46,198 nucleotides of DNA from CAZGQY01 sp964528035 (GCA_964528035.1 CAZGQY010000010.1:1-46198); one strand, 5' to 3'. Shown: positions 19,524 through 27,277, counted from the stretch's first letter. The notes: generated from the letters alone by a model not told the origin. Numbers and translations are program-made.

Positions 19524-19817
19524 CTAGGATAATGAAAACGTCAAGGCGCAAAGTTCTGAGCGCCATTCCACATCCAGTGAGATTGCCTCGTCAGTGACCG
19601 TTATATACTGTTGAAAAAATTCGATGGCATGAATTATACGATCACCCTTGGCATTCTTGATTTTTAAAAGTAGCCCGCCTCCTGCTTGCTGAACGGGCAT
19701 GATCAGAAAAGTTGACTCCTGCTTGAGTAATGCGACCGCGTTAATCGTGTTGAAATAGGTGTCATACAATTCACTATCCAAATATAAATTACCATTCTTT
19801 AAGATTATGTGTTGCAT
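19524..19817 (-). CDS. hypothetical protein of the hup operon
   Basis: A 97-residue protein I do not recognise. It starts MQHIILKNGNLYLD and looks like a small soluble mixed alpha/beta protein with hydrophobic strands (TFLIMPVQQAGGGLLLKIKNA) and no cysteine cluster, signal peptide or membrane helix. Its start overlaps the end of the hydrogenase protease gene by 13 bases, so it is translationally coupled and the last gene of the hupSL transcript. Position alone suggests a role in hydrogenase assembly or protection. Confidence 0.75.
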   Translation of the reverse strand: MQHIILKNGNLYLDSELYDTYFNTINAVALLKQESTFLIMPVQQAGGGLLLKIKNAKGDRIIHAIEFFQQYITVTDEAISLDVEWRSELCALTFSLS

Positions 19818-20290
19818 CGTGTTTGACTATAGCGGTTGATACGTTCAGTGATTAACGCAACTACACGGTCGGAAGCTTTTTGAACGGATTCTGATAAACC
19901 GATCCCTAAATCAAGATTCTCTGCCTCAATCAGAAATACAGCGATATCAGCAGGGAATTGTTCTTGATAAATACGGCGGCCCGCATAAAGTGCATTATCC
20001 CATCTAAAGTCATGCAGATTGTAGCTCGGTTCAGGTATATTCTCTAATTCCAAACCCGGCACCTCAAATATTGTGCCTGGCTCAGAAGCACTCTGGTTGG
20101 CATCAATGATAATCAATGCATCACAGCCGCGCGCCCGGAACATGATATCCATGCCAGCAGTACCGGCATCATATACACGCACTTGATCAACAGGATTTGC
20201 TTTCATGATAGACATTAATTGCCGGGCAACATAAACACCCGCACCATCGTCTAGTCTATTCGAATTACCGCAACCAATGATTACCAACAT
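19805..20290 (-). CDS. hupW: hydrogenase maturation endopeptidase (HupW/HybD family)
   Basis: These proteases cut the C-terminal tail of the NiFe large subunit after nickel insertion, closing the active site. The 161-residue protein starts with the family motif MLVIIGCGNSNRLDDGAGV. Nickel-sensing residues align by eye: an acidic residue in LDDGAG (Asp where HybD has Glu16), Asp in VYDAGTAGMD and His in NLHDFRWDN. It is on the same strand as hupSL and downstream of them, so HupL is the likely substrate. The symbol follows the cyanobacterial partner of HupL; hupD would be an equally valid name. Confidence 0.9.
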   Translation of the reverse strand: MLVIIGCGNSNRLDDGAGVYVARQLMSIMKANPVDQVRVYDAGTAGMDIMFRARGCDALIIIDANQSASEPGTIFEVPGLELENIPEPSYNLHDFRWDNALYAGRRIYQEQFPADIAVFLIEAENLDLGIGLSESVQKASDRVVALITERINRYSQTRCNT

Positions 20291-20311
20291 AAAGCGTTAA
20301 TCGATCAACAA

Positions 20312-20995
20312 TTAAGGGAAAGCCTTTTTAGCATTTAACCATCTTTTTTTATATTTGCTATCACTCAAGGCAGCAATCAATACGTCATTGAGATCATAAA
20401 CCGTTTTATCGAGCCCCAATGCAGAAAATCCTTCTCGTGCGGCGGTGAGCATGGTCATAGTAATTGCGGATAACACAGGATGTTCAGCATTTTCTATATT
20501 TTTATCTTCCGGATTATCATAAGAGTGTTGACACGATTCGACATTGGTCGAATGCATTTTTCTGCACATGGACGGTCGCATGGAATAAATGCTGCAGGTA
20601 TTATCTTCGAGTAATGGACATGCAATATTAGTAACGATGCGTTTTGCCTGCGACAATAGTTCGAGTTTAGTTTTATTGTGGGTCGCTTTCTGAACAAGCT
20701 TTTCCAACTGATCCGAGGTAAAGTTTGAGCGAACATGTTCCACAATTGCAAATACCTCATTGGCGCTGACATCAACCCTAAAATGACAACAATAGGAACA
20801 GCCTTCCTGGCATTGAATGTCTTGTTCAATATGCGTAGAAACGCCAGTTATGGTGTTATCAAGTCGGCGATAAAAATTAACGATGGCGGTATTTAAAGAT
20901 TCAAAATTAACTTCTTTACTACACTGGGCAGCAACCTGGTCACGTTCATTTTCGAAGGCTGTTTTTAATTGTTGCTGAAATGCTGCTTGCGTCAT
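20312..20995 (-). CDS. YkgJ-family CxxC-cluster protein
   Basis: A 227-residue protein with the zinc/iron-chelating YkgJ-like domain (UPF0153). The Cys pattern is CQEGCSYCC in the middle, CPLLEDNTCSIYSMRPSMCR further on and a final Cys in VESCQ. These would hold a metal or Fe-S cluster. No signal peptide or membrane helix is seen. It lies 21 bases upstream of the maturation protease on the same strand. The family is widespread and functionally unsettled; the operon suggests a part in Fe-S or active-site assembly, which is inference. Confidence 0.85.
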   Translation of the reverse strand: MTQAAFQQQLKTAFENERDQVAAQCSKEVNFESLNTAIVNFYRRLDNTITGVSTHIEQDIQCQEGCSYCCHFRVDVSANEVFAIVEHVRSNFTSDQLEKLVQKATHNKTKLELLSQAKRIVTNIACPLLEDNTCSIYSMRPSMCRKMHSTNVESCQHSYDNPEDKNIENAEHPVLSAITMTMLTAAREGFSALGLDKTVYDLNDVLIAALSDSKYKKRWLNAKKAFP

Positions 20996-21129
20996 AAATT
21001 TCTATAGCACAGTAAAAAACTAAGTGTGTAGTTTAAGCAGATTCAAGGAAGGACAACAAATGCCCATATAAAAGACATATGTTGTATTGCTCGAAGCGGC
21101 GGCTGGAAATTAGTCGACGAGCTCACGTA

Positions 21130-21486
21130 CTATATACGCCACAAACGACAAGACCAGCTTTCTGAAACCGGTAACATGAGTTCGGGTAACTCGCAAAAAC
21201 GGCGGTGAACGAGATAGTACATGCAAGTTTCACACGCTTGATCATCGTCTACATCTTCACCCGGATTGTAGGGTGTGGTGGTAAAGCCTGCAACTACAAG
21301 CTTGTTCGTGTTATCACTCTGAGCGAGTGTTTGCAGTCGCGCTACGATCTCAATAATCTCTTCATGGCTGTAGGCTCGTGGTTCAATTTCAGTCTTCAGG
21401 CCATTATTTAAATGGCCCTCTAAAACCTCTCGCAGAACATCATCTGTGGCTCCTTGTTCAATAGAGGCATCTCCATTTTTACTCAT
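21130..21486 (-). CDS. four-cysteine protein, copy 2 (putative Fe-S carrier)
   Basis: A 118-residue protein, clearly a paralogue of the gene just upstream. The N-terminal half is acidic and helical (VLREVLEGHLNNGLKTEIEPR). The C-terminal half has KLVVAGFTTTPY, then C-x2-C-x9-C-x14-C within CETCMYYLVHRRFC and PELMLPVSESWSC, ending in RLWRI. Four evenly conserved Cys in an aromatic setting suggest a small Fe-S cluster or structural metal. The spacing recalls but does not equal high-potential iron-sulfur proteins. It lacks any export signal. Its place after hupL suggests an electron-transfer or scaffold subunit of the hydrogenase; HucM of the mycobacterial Huc complex is one candidate counterpart that I cannot test here. 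Confidence 0.8.
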   Translation of the reverse strand: MSKNGDASIEQGATDDVLREVLEGHLNNGLKTEIEPRAYSHEEIIEIVARLQTLAQSDNTNKLVVAGFTTTPYNPGEDVDDDQACETCMYYLVHRRFCELPELMLPVSESWSCRLWRI

Positions 21487-21506
21487 GATGCCTTACCTCG
21501 TTATGA

Positions 21507-21821
21507 TTATATTCTCCAAAGCCTGCACCACCATTCAGCTTCTACCGGTACCGCCAGTTCAGGCAAGTCACACCACTTCCGGTGAACCAGATAATACATA
21601 CATTCAAGGCAACGTTGCTGGTCTTCCCCATATGGTTTGTTAACAAAACCGGAAATAACCAGTTTTTTTTCTAGTGCATCTGGTTCCAAGACTCTGAGTT
21701 CATCCAGTATTCCTTCGAATTCAAAGTTATTTTCCGGGAACGGTTCGGTCTTGGTTTGCAGGCCATTTTCCATTAATCTGCCGATGTGGTCACGTAATGC
21801 TTCGTCATCTTGGTTACTCAC
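21507..21821 (-). CDS. four-cysteine protein, copy 1 (putative Fe-S carrier)
   Basis: A 104-residue protein directly downstream of hupL. It shares with the next gene the order helical N-terminus, KLVISGFVNKPY, and the C-x2-C-x9-C-x14-C tail (CLECMYYLVHRKWC, then ELAVPVEAEWWC) ending in the same RLWRI. The two copies are near-identical around the Cys but differ in the acidic linker before them, so the duplication is not recent and the cysteine domain is under constraint. Likely cytoplasmic, as there is no signal peptide. Function unknown; an electron carrier or assembly partner of HupSL is the best inference. Confidence 0.82.
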   Translation of the reverse strand: MSNQDDEALRDHIGRLMENGLQTKTEPFPENNFEFEGILDELRVLEPDALEKKLVISGFVNKPYGEDQQRCLECMYYLVHRKWCDLPELAVPVEAEWWCRLWRI

Positions 21822-21904
21822 AAGGATTCCTCATTGTTATTGTTTTGGATTATACTCAAAAACGAGTGCCGAACTGGAGAGGTCGGCACTCGATAAATAT
21901 CATC

Positions 21905-23503
21905 CTATGAGGTTTTAAAACGCGACAGCTCTTTGCCTGTCTTGGCGTCGTGCGCATGCACGGTACAAACCAGACATGAATCAAAAGAACGCGCTACATG
22001 TCCCACTTCAACGGGGTCAGTCGCGTCAGCGATAGGCGTACCGATCAATGCTTCCTCGATAGGGCCACGTTCCTCTTCGCCTGTGCGAGGACCGACATTC
22101 CAGGTGGTCGGTGCAATAATCTGATAGTTCTTGATCTTGCCGCCTTCAACATCAATCCAGTGACACAGCGCGCCACGAATCGCTTCGGTAGCCCCCCAGC
22201 CCTGACCGTCCTGTTCTTTAGGCTTAATATAAAAGGGTTCATCGAGACGCAATTCACGCAGGCAACGCTCAATCATACGGTAAATATATTTGACCTCGTG
22301 CATACGCGCAAAGTGGCGCAATAATACGTTAGCACCACCCATTTTTTTGTACATGTCGAGTACCAGGCCGTCACGATGCTGCCAGTCTTCCATGTGTTCA
22401 CCGCCATAAATCAGTTCACGCGCTAACGGTCCCGCTTCAAGGTGGCCATTTTCAGCGTGTACCGTCGCCGTTGCCCATGAGTAGTTCTTTTCAAAGCTAT
22501 GTTCGTTATTTGATATCGGTGTCGTTGTCCGATCAAATGGATGAACGGCTCCATCTTCTTCATACCAGGCATGCGTCGTATCTTCACGCGTCATCGCCTG
22601 ATCCATGTGTTTGTGGGTGCCGGTGGCGCCATCAAATACACCGCTAGGCATTTGAATTGAATGATTACGACCATCGATAGTCGGCTTATTGTATTTCTCT
22701 TCGTGTGGTAAATAGCCCCAGGAAACAAATTTATCCAGGCCCTTGCCGAATTTATCGAGACCGACATCACAACCCATACGCCACATCATACCCAGATCGG
22801 AATTGGCGTGTTCCGGTTTTTCATCCAGCCAGGCCATAAAGTCATCATAGCTTTGGATTTCTTCGTAGCGTTCCAGTGAACAACCCAGCCACACCGGTTC
22901 AACCCAGTTAGTGCGAAAATGTTCCAGAATAGACCATGAACGGGTGACATCACTCAAGGTAGGCGAGCACATTACGCCACCGGGTACCATATAGCTTGAA
23001 TGTGGCCATTGACCGCCGAGCATCGCGTAAATTTCTACAGGACGCCCCGAGATAGTCACGCCTAACTCATAGTTAGTGCCGGTAAAAGGCGCCCAGCGCT
23101 TTACCGCCTCCTCATAGAAAGGGCTGTTCTTGTAATTCTTGTTTATCATATCAATCATGAACAAGCCATAGTGATGGCGCGGTAAACTTTGCAGGCTTTC
23201 AGCCAATTGCCCCAGGTTACGTGCGATGATCGCATTGCGCGGAACTTCAGTACCCCATGCAGTATCAAGAGCCCAGGCGGCGCAGGTCAAATGCGATGCA
23301 CCACAGATACCACAGGCACGCGGTGTGACCACCAACCCTGCTTGAGGATCTTTATCACGTAAAATAATTTCAAAGCCCCTAAATAACTCTGCCGAAGTCC
23401 AGGCATTGGTAACAACGCCGTCTTCGATATCGACACGAACGTCGAGGTCGCCTTCTACGCGGCCAACTGGCGAGATGTCCAGTGTTTGTACTTGTGCTGA
23501 CAT
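21905..23503 (-). CDS. hupL: [NiFe] uptake hydrogenase large subunit, group 2a type
   Basis: HupL carries the Ni-Fe(CN)2CO site that splits H2. The 532 residues include the N-terminal ligand motif RACGICGASH (Cys64, Cys67), Glu17 in RVEGD, and the C-terminal motif DSCLVCTVH (Cys510, Cys513) followed by a 16-residue tail that the maturation protease would remove after His516. The second motif has DSC where many groups have DPC. Overall wording resembles cyanobacterial HupL and mycobacterial HucL, the cytoplasmic group 2a enzymes, several of which use H2 at low concentration. A run of six G lies 8 bases before the ATG as ribosome site; hupS ends 14 bases upstream. Confidence 0.96.
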   Translation of the reverse strand: MSAQVQTLDISPVGRVEGDLDVRVDIEDGVVTNAWTSAELFRGFEIILRDKDPQAGLVVTPRACGICGASHLTCAAWALDTAWGTEVPRNAIIARNLGQLAESLQSLPRHHYGLFMIDMINKNYKNSPFYEEAVKRWAPFTGTNYELGVTISGRPVEIYAMLGGQWPHSSYMVPGGVMCSPTLSDVTRSWSILEHFRTNWVEPVWLGCSLERYEEIQSYDDFMAWLDEKPEHANSDLGMMWRMGCDVGLDKFGKGLDKFVSWGYLPHEEKYNKPTIDGRNHSIQMPSGVFDGATGTHKHMDQAMTREDTTHAWYEEDGAVHPFDRTTTPISNNEHSFEKNYSWATATVHAENGHLEAGPLARELIYGGEHMEDWQHRDGLVLDMYKKMGGANVLLRHFARMHEVKYIYRMIERCLRELRLDEPFYIKPKEQDGQGWGATEAIRGALCHWIDVEGGKIKNYQIIAPTTWNVGPRTGEEERGPIEEALIGTPIADATDPVEVGHVARSFDSCLVCTVHAHDAKTGKELSRFKTS

Positions 23504-23517
23504 TTTTTATACCCCCC

Positions 23518-24480
23518 TTAAACGACGAAGATGTCTTGTTCTGCCCACGCTGGCATCGCCGCTTTGGCAGCACCTGTGAGTTTAATGTAACCTTTCTTAT
23601 CCACACCGGTGGGTAGATCTTTAGGGATTCCCATGACTGTTTGGGTTTTAAATACTGTACCAGGTGCCAGATCAAAGAATGGAAACTCCGGTTCGGTACA
23701 ACCCAGACAGGGCATACCGGCCCGTGTTTTGGATGAAACCCGGTTCCACAGAATACGGTTACAAGGTGAATGGGTCATGGGTCCGCGACAGCCAAGATCG
23801 TAGAATAAGCAGCCCTTGCGTTGACCAAACTCGGTAGTAGAAACTTTATAGGCAAAATGCATGTTGCGAGTACAGCCGGTCTGGGTAAAACTTTGGAAGA
23901 AAGTCTTCGGACGTTGAAATTCATCCAACGCCAAATCACCAGCCCGACCAGTTGCAATGGCAACCAGAATTTGCGTAACCCAATCAGGATGGGCGGGGCA
24001 GCCGGGAATATTGATCACCGGTAAACCGGCTTTACCTTTAAAATCCGCACCCAAAAAGCCGCCATTATCACGTTTCAGGAATTGTAAACCCTGAGAATCG
24101 GTAGGGTTGGGAGCCGTTGCCGGAATACCGCCCCAGGTTGCGCAATCACCCAACGCCACGACAAAGTCCGCAACGTCGCATAATTCGCGTACCCAGTCTT
24201 TCATTGGACGACCGGCAAAGCGGTTCCATTCGCCGGTGCCATTGGGCGCATTAACCACGGTACCTTCAAAAACAAAAATATCCAGCTTGAGTGCGCCGGA
24301 GAGACAATCTTTTAGTATTTTTTTGACATTATCGCCGAGCTCCACACCTAGCGAAGGTTGCCAAAGAATGTTCATGCCAAAATCTGTAACCAGATCGCAG
24401 GCACTGGGTTCTTCTGCATTCAGAAAGGACATCGTGTTGCCCGAACAGGCACCGCCCTGAAGCCATAAAATATTGGCCAT
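23518..24480 (-). CDS. hupS: [NiFe] uptake hydrogenase small subunit, group 2a type
   Basis: HupS carries the chain of Fe-S clusters that takes electrons from the Ni-Fe site. It begins MANILWLQGGACSGNTMSFL at the N-terminus with no Tat signal, so the enzyme stays in the cytoplasm, as in group 2a. Cluster ligands are visible in GGACSGN (Cys12), GDCATWGG, NIPGCPAHPDWV, TGCTRN, GCLFYDLGCRGPMTHSPCN and MPCLGCTEPEFPFFD. The 320-residue length and many exact blocks recall cyanobacterial HupS. It is the first gene of the minus-strand transcript and is preceded by a sigma54-type promoter. Confidence 0.96.
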   Translation of the reverse strand: MANILWLQGGACSGNTMSFLNAEEPSACDLVTDFGMNILWQPSLGVELGDNVKKILKDCLSGALKLDIFVFEGTVVNAPNGTGEWNRFAGRPMKDWVRELCDVADFVVALGDCATWGGIPATAPNPTDSQGLQFLKRDNGGFLGADFKGKAGLPVINIPGCPAHPDWVTQILVAIATGRAGDLALDEFQRPKTFFQSFTQTGCTRNMHFAYKVSTTEFGQRKGCLFYDLGCRGPMTHSPCNRILWNRVSSKTRAGMPCLGCTEPEFPFFDLAPGTVFKTQTVMGIPKDLPTGVDKKGYIKLTGAAKAAMPAWAEQDIFVV

Positions 24481-24546
24481 GTCATCCTCCAGTTTTTATG
24501 ATTTATATTTATTACAACAACGCAAATCGCTGTATAGTAGACTATG

Positions 24547-24563
24547 AGCAAAATACATGCCCA
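24547..24563 (-). promoter_or_regulatory. sigma54 (-24/-12) promoter of hupS
   Basis: On the minus strand the sequence reads TGGGCATGTATTTTGCT. The -24 GG and -12 GC are exactly 10 bases apart, as the RpoN consensus (TGGCAC-N5-TTGCW) requires, and the TTTGCT half is near-consensus. Transcription would start about 12 bases downstream, giving a leader of roughly 55 bases before the hupS ATG. The nearby sigma54-dependent activator gene supports the call. Confidence 0.7.
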
Positions 24564-24569
24564 AATAGC

Positions 24570-24609
24570 ATTTATAAATATATTACTGTTATTCAGTTAT
24601 TTATAAATA
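24570..24609. repeat. two copies of an 11-bp AT palindrome upstream of hupS
   Basis: ATTTATAAATA occurs at 24570-24580 and again at 24599-24609, start to start 29 bases, just upstream of the -24 element. The first ten bases of each copy are self-complementary. They could be activator or bending-protein sites, or only AT-rich sequence. Confidence 0.4.
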
Positions 24610-24714
24610 GATGAAAGAGAGTGGCTCGCTTATTAAATCGTTAATGAAAATATAGTTTGCAGAGTAGTTTGTATATCTTCTTTGCATGTACCCTCATTCG
24701 TAGTTTAACGGACG

Positions 24715-24750
24715 TTGACAAAATTATCGTGTAGCACTAATATTGTGCTA
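24715..24750 (+). promoter_or_regulatory. sigma70 promoter and overlapping operator of the toxin-antitoxin pair
   Basis: TTGACA (24715-24720), a 17-base spacer and TAATAT (24738-24743) make a near-consensus promoter. A perfect inverted repeat, TAGCAC (24732-24737) with GTGCTA (24745-24750), flanks the -10 box, as expected for an antitoxin operator. Transcription should begin about 7 bases after the -10 box, that is at or next to the antitoxin ATG (24750), so the mRNA may be leaderless. Confidence 0.75.
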
Positions 24751-24977
24751 TGAAAAATATTACTATAAAAATTGAAGATGATGTTGCTCACTGGTCAAAA
24801 GTCTGGGCTGCTGAACATAACACCAGTGTTTCCCGGATTCTCGGTGATTTGCTAAAGCAAATGAAAAAGCAAAAAACAGGCTACACTAAGGCCATGCAGC
24901 AGTTTCTTGATGTCGAGGCCCAGCCATTAAAAACCTCAAAACGCTATCCTTTGCGGGATGATTTACATGAGCGTTAA
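24750..24977 (+). CDS. ribbon-helix-helix-type antitoxin (VapB-like)
   Basis: A 75-residue protein whose first 40 residues (MKNITIKIEDDVAHWSKVWA then NTSVSRILGDLLKQM) fit a ribbon-helix-helix DNA-binding fold, followed by a flexible toxin-binding tail. It should bind the operator overlapping its own promoter and neutralise the PIN toxin. No ribosome site exists upstream because the promoter abuts the ATG. The 3' end overlaps the toxin start by 11 bases. The pair sits between the two arms of the hydrogenase island. Confidence 0.85.
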   Translation: MKNITIKIEDDVAHWSKVWAAEHNTSVSRILGDLLKQMKKQKTGYTKAMQQFLDVEAQPLKTSKRYPLRDDLHER

Positions 24978-25410
24978 ATACTTTGTTGATACCAATATTT
25001 TAGTCTATGCGCGCGATAGTACTGAGTCTGAAAAACAGCCTATCGCTAAACAATGGTTAACCTATTTATGGCAACAAGAATCTGGCAGAATAAGCACTCA
25101 AGTAATGAATGAGTATTATGTGACCGTAACCCAAAAACTCAAACCAGGACTTTCAAGAGAACAAGCACGAGCTGATTTATGGGCACTCGCCGTATGGCAG
25201 CCACTAGAAATTTCGACCCAGTTGATTGAAGCGTCCTGGGATATTCAAGATCAATATGCATATTCCTGGTGGGATACTTTAGTGATTACCGCAGCACTAT
25301 TTCTTGATTGCAAATACTTGTTAAGTGAAGATATGCAGCATCAACAGAAAATCAATAAGCTCACCATTATGAACCCGTTTCTTGTTGGCTTGGATGAACT
25401 GACTGAATAA
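24967..25410 (+). CDS. PIN-domain ribonuclease toxin (VapC-like)
   Basis: A PIN-domain endoribonuclease of about 147 residues. Acidic catalytic residues are visible: Asp in YFVDTNILVYARD near the N-terminus, Glu in VMNEYY, and Asp in YSWWDTLVITAA. These toxins cut tRNA or rRNA when the antitoxin is lost. I chose the ATG at 24967 over 24958: it has GGGA 9 bases upstream and gives the compact MSVKYFVDTN start, but either is possible. Intact catalytic residues suggest an active toxin. Confidence 0.88.
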   Translation: MSVKYFVDTNILVYARDSTESEKQPIAKQWLTYLWQQESGRISTQVMNEYYVTVTQKLKPGLSREQARADLWALAVWQPLEISTQLIEASWDIQDQYAYSWWDTLVITAALFLDCKYLLSEDMQHQQKINKLTIMNPFLVGLDELTE

Positions 25411-25590
25411 ACGTGGACCAAGTTAACTTCGTATTATTGACCGTAAAAATTTTTTTAAAGTTTTACATGCTTCGAGCGTTCACAATTGTGTTGTTGTTCG
25501 GTTGTATGAATCGATCGCTGTATCAACTCAACAATGGCTATAATAAATTTCTTGAATTACACTAAACGATTTCCTCTTTACTTTATTGAC

Positions 25591-25836
25591 TCAACCCTGT
25601 CGATTACCACACACAGGACATTCGCATTCGCCTGAGCAACCATACCAGATACCTTTGCATTGGCTGCACCAATGACCGATTAAATGGGCTTGAACGCTTC
25701 CCAGTTGCTGTGCCAATCTGGAAACGCCTAAATCCCGGGATTCTGGTTTACTCATTTTGGGCAGGATTCTGCTCTGTGGGAATTTAACAATGGATTGCTT
25801 GTTTCCGGGACGTGGCTTATCGTCAGAATTAGACAA
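25591..25836 (-). CDS. small C-terminal zinc-ribbon protein
   Basis: About 81 residues. A low-complexity charged N-terminus leads to a C-terminal metal-binding end: CSQCKGIWYGC, then CECPVCGNRQG, two CxxC-type knuckles. I chose a TTG start at 25836 because AGAGG lies 9 bases upstream and it sits 4 bases after the activator's stop codon; a GTG at 25893 would overlap the activator by 53 bases, and an ATG at 25755 lacks a ribosome site. It is the downstream partner of the activator. Function unknown; a metal sensor or a partner of the activator is speculation. Confidence 0.6.
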   Translation of the reverse strand: MSNSDDKPRPGNKQSIVKFPQSRILPKMSKPESRDLGVSRLAQQLGSVQAHLIGHWCSQCKGIWYGCSGECECPVCGNRQG

Positions 25837-25840
25837 CTGA

Positions 25841-27277
25841 CTAAACCTCTGATGCGAGTTTATAGCGCTTGATCTTGTTAGCCAGGCCGACACGCGACAA
25901 ACCCAGTTCCAGAGCAGTTTTACTCTGGTTCCAGCGTTTTTTGATCAAAGTATCGGCTATAATTTTGGATTCAATTTCTTCAACCTTCTGCTTTAGGGTT
26001 TGACCCTCTAGATTCAAGTCATGGTCTAGACTATTCACCTTGCTTTTCAGTGCGCCAATATGGGGTGACAGGCTGACTTCGGTAATGAATGTGCCACCAT
26101 CGCTAACTGCAATCATGCGTTTTATCTCGTTTTCAAGTTCGCGCACATTCCCTGGCCAGTGGTAGAGCATTAATTTCTCCATTACGCCGGGAGCTATGCC
26201 CAGAATTTTTCGATTAAGCTCAACTGCGAATTTTGCCACCAGAAAATTGGCTACAACCTCAATATCTTCTTTGCGTTTTCTTAAGGGCGGAATATTGAGC
26301 TGGAAACCATTCAATCGATAAAATAAGTCTTGTCTAAACAGGCCTTTGCAAATTAACTCATCCAGGGGTTGATTACAGGCGGTGATGATACGTACATCGC
26401 ACTTAATAACCTGATCACTGCCCAGTGGTTTAACTTCGCCTTCTTGCAAAAAACGCAGCAAACTGACTTGAAAGGTAGACGATACCTCGGCAACTTCATC
26501 CAAGAATACTGTACCACCATCGGCAGCAGGGAATAACCCTAAACGATCGCTGATAGCACCGGTAAAAGCGCCGCGTTTATGACCGAATAGTTCCGAATGC
26601 AGCAATTCATCGGACATGCCGCCGCAATTATGTACCAGTAACGGTTGATTGTTACGGTCACTATTTTGGTGTATACCGCGCGCTATTAATTCCTTGCCGG
26701 TACCGGTTTCACCTTGAATCAGCACGGGTAGGTTAGTTGTGGCGGCCTTCCTGGCGAGATTACAAAGTGTCGCCATGCTCGGGCTGCCATAAACCAATTT
26801 GTCAAAGCGCGTATTGCTTGTCTCGCTAGGGACTTGCCCATGGAGCTTATTCAATACATCTTCTGCTATTTTCAGTTCTCGGTTTAAATGCCGGTGCCGA
26901 TAACTCAGCTCTTTATTCTCCAATGCCCGATTAACCAAAAGTTCTATTTGGTTAATCGACCAATCATTGGAGAGAAACTGGTAGATGGCGGCTTCATTAA
27001 TCGCCTGGTTTATTTGTTCAGGGCTTAACTGGCCGACCAGTAGACGTATTGTTTCCGGGTGGGTTTTGCGTGCTTGTATTAATAGTTCCAGCGCGTCAAA
27101 TTCCTCGGTTGCATCATTACATAACAGTAAATCGATAGTCTCACTGTCGAGCACAGACAATACTTCAGCAGGCTCATTAATGGCGATGATTTGGTAATGC
27201 TGACTTAAGCAACGATTCAAAATGACAGCATCTTTGCCATTGAATCCAGAAATAATAATAAATGAAGTGCTGTTCAT
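25841..27277 (-). CDS. sigma54-dependent activator with degenerate receiver (HupR/HoxA-like)
   Basis: An NtrC-type regulator of about 478 residues: receiver domain (1-125), AAA+ domain (about 165-400) and a Fis-type helix-turn-helix (NQSKTALELGLSRVGLANKI) at the end. The AAA+ part is complete: Walker A GETGTGKE, the sigma54-contacting GAFTGA loop, Walker B GGTVFLDEV and an arginine-finger region. The receiver looks inactive as a phospho-switch: the phosphoacceptor Asp position is Asn (DLLLCND), the N-terminal acidic pair is missing (FIIISGF) and the switch Lys is Asn (FLSNDWS). HupR and HoxA of other bacteria activate hydrogenase genes when unphosphorylated. ATG at 27277 preferred over an upstream TTG at 27292. 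Expected target: the hupS promoter. Confidence 0.88.
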   Translation of the reverse strand: MNSTSFIIISGFNGKDAVILNRCLSQHYQIIAINEPAEVLSVLDSETIDLLLCNDATEEFDALELLIQARKTHPETIRLLVGQLSPEQINQAINEAAIYQFLSNDWSINQIELLVNRALENKELSYRHRHLNRELKIAEDVLNKLHGQVPSETSNTRFDKLVYGSPSMATLCNLARKAATTNLPVLIQGETGTGKELIARGIHQNSDRNNQPLLVHNCGGMSDELLHSELFGHKRGAFTGAISDRLGLFPAADGGTVFLDEVAEVSSTFQVSLLRFLQEGEVKPLGSDQVIKCDVRIITACNQPLDELICKGLFRQDLFYRLNGFQLNIPPLRKRKEDIEVVANFLVAKFAVELNRKILGIAPGVMEKLMLYHWPGNVRELENEIKRMIAVSDGGTFITEVSLSPHIGALKSKVNSLDHDLNLEGQTLKQKVEEIESKIIADTLIKKRWNQSKTALELGLSRVGLANKIKRYKLASEV

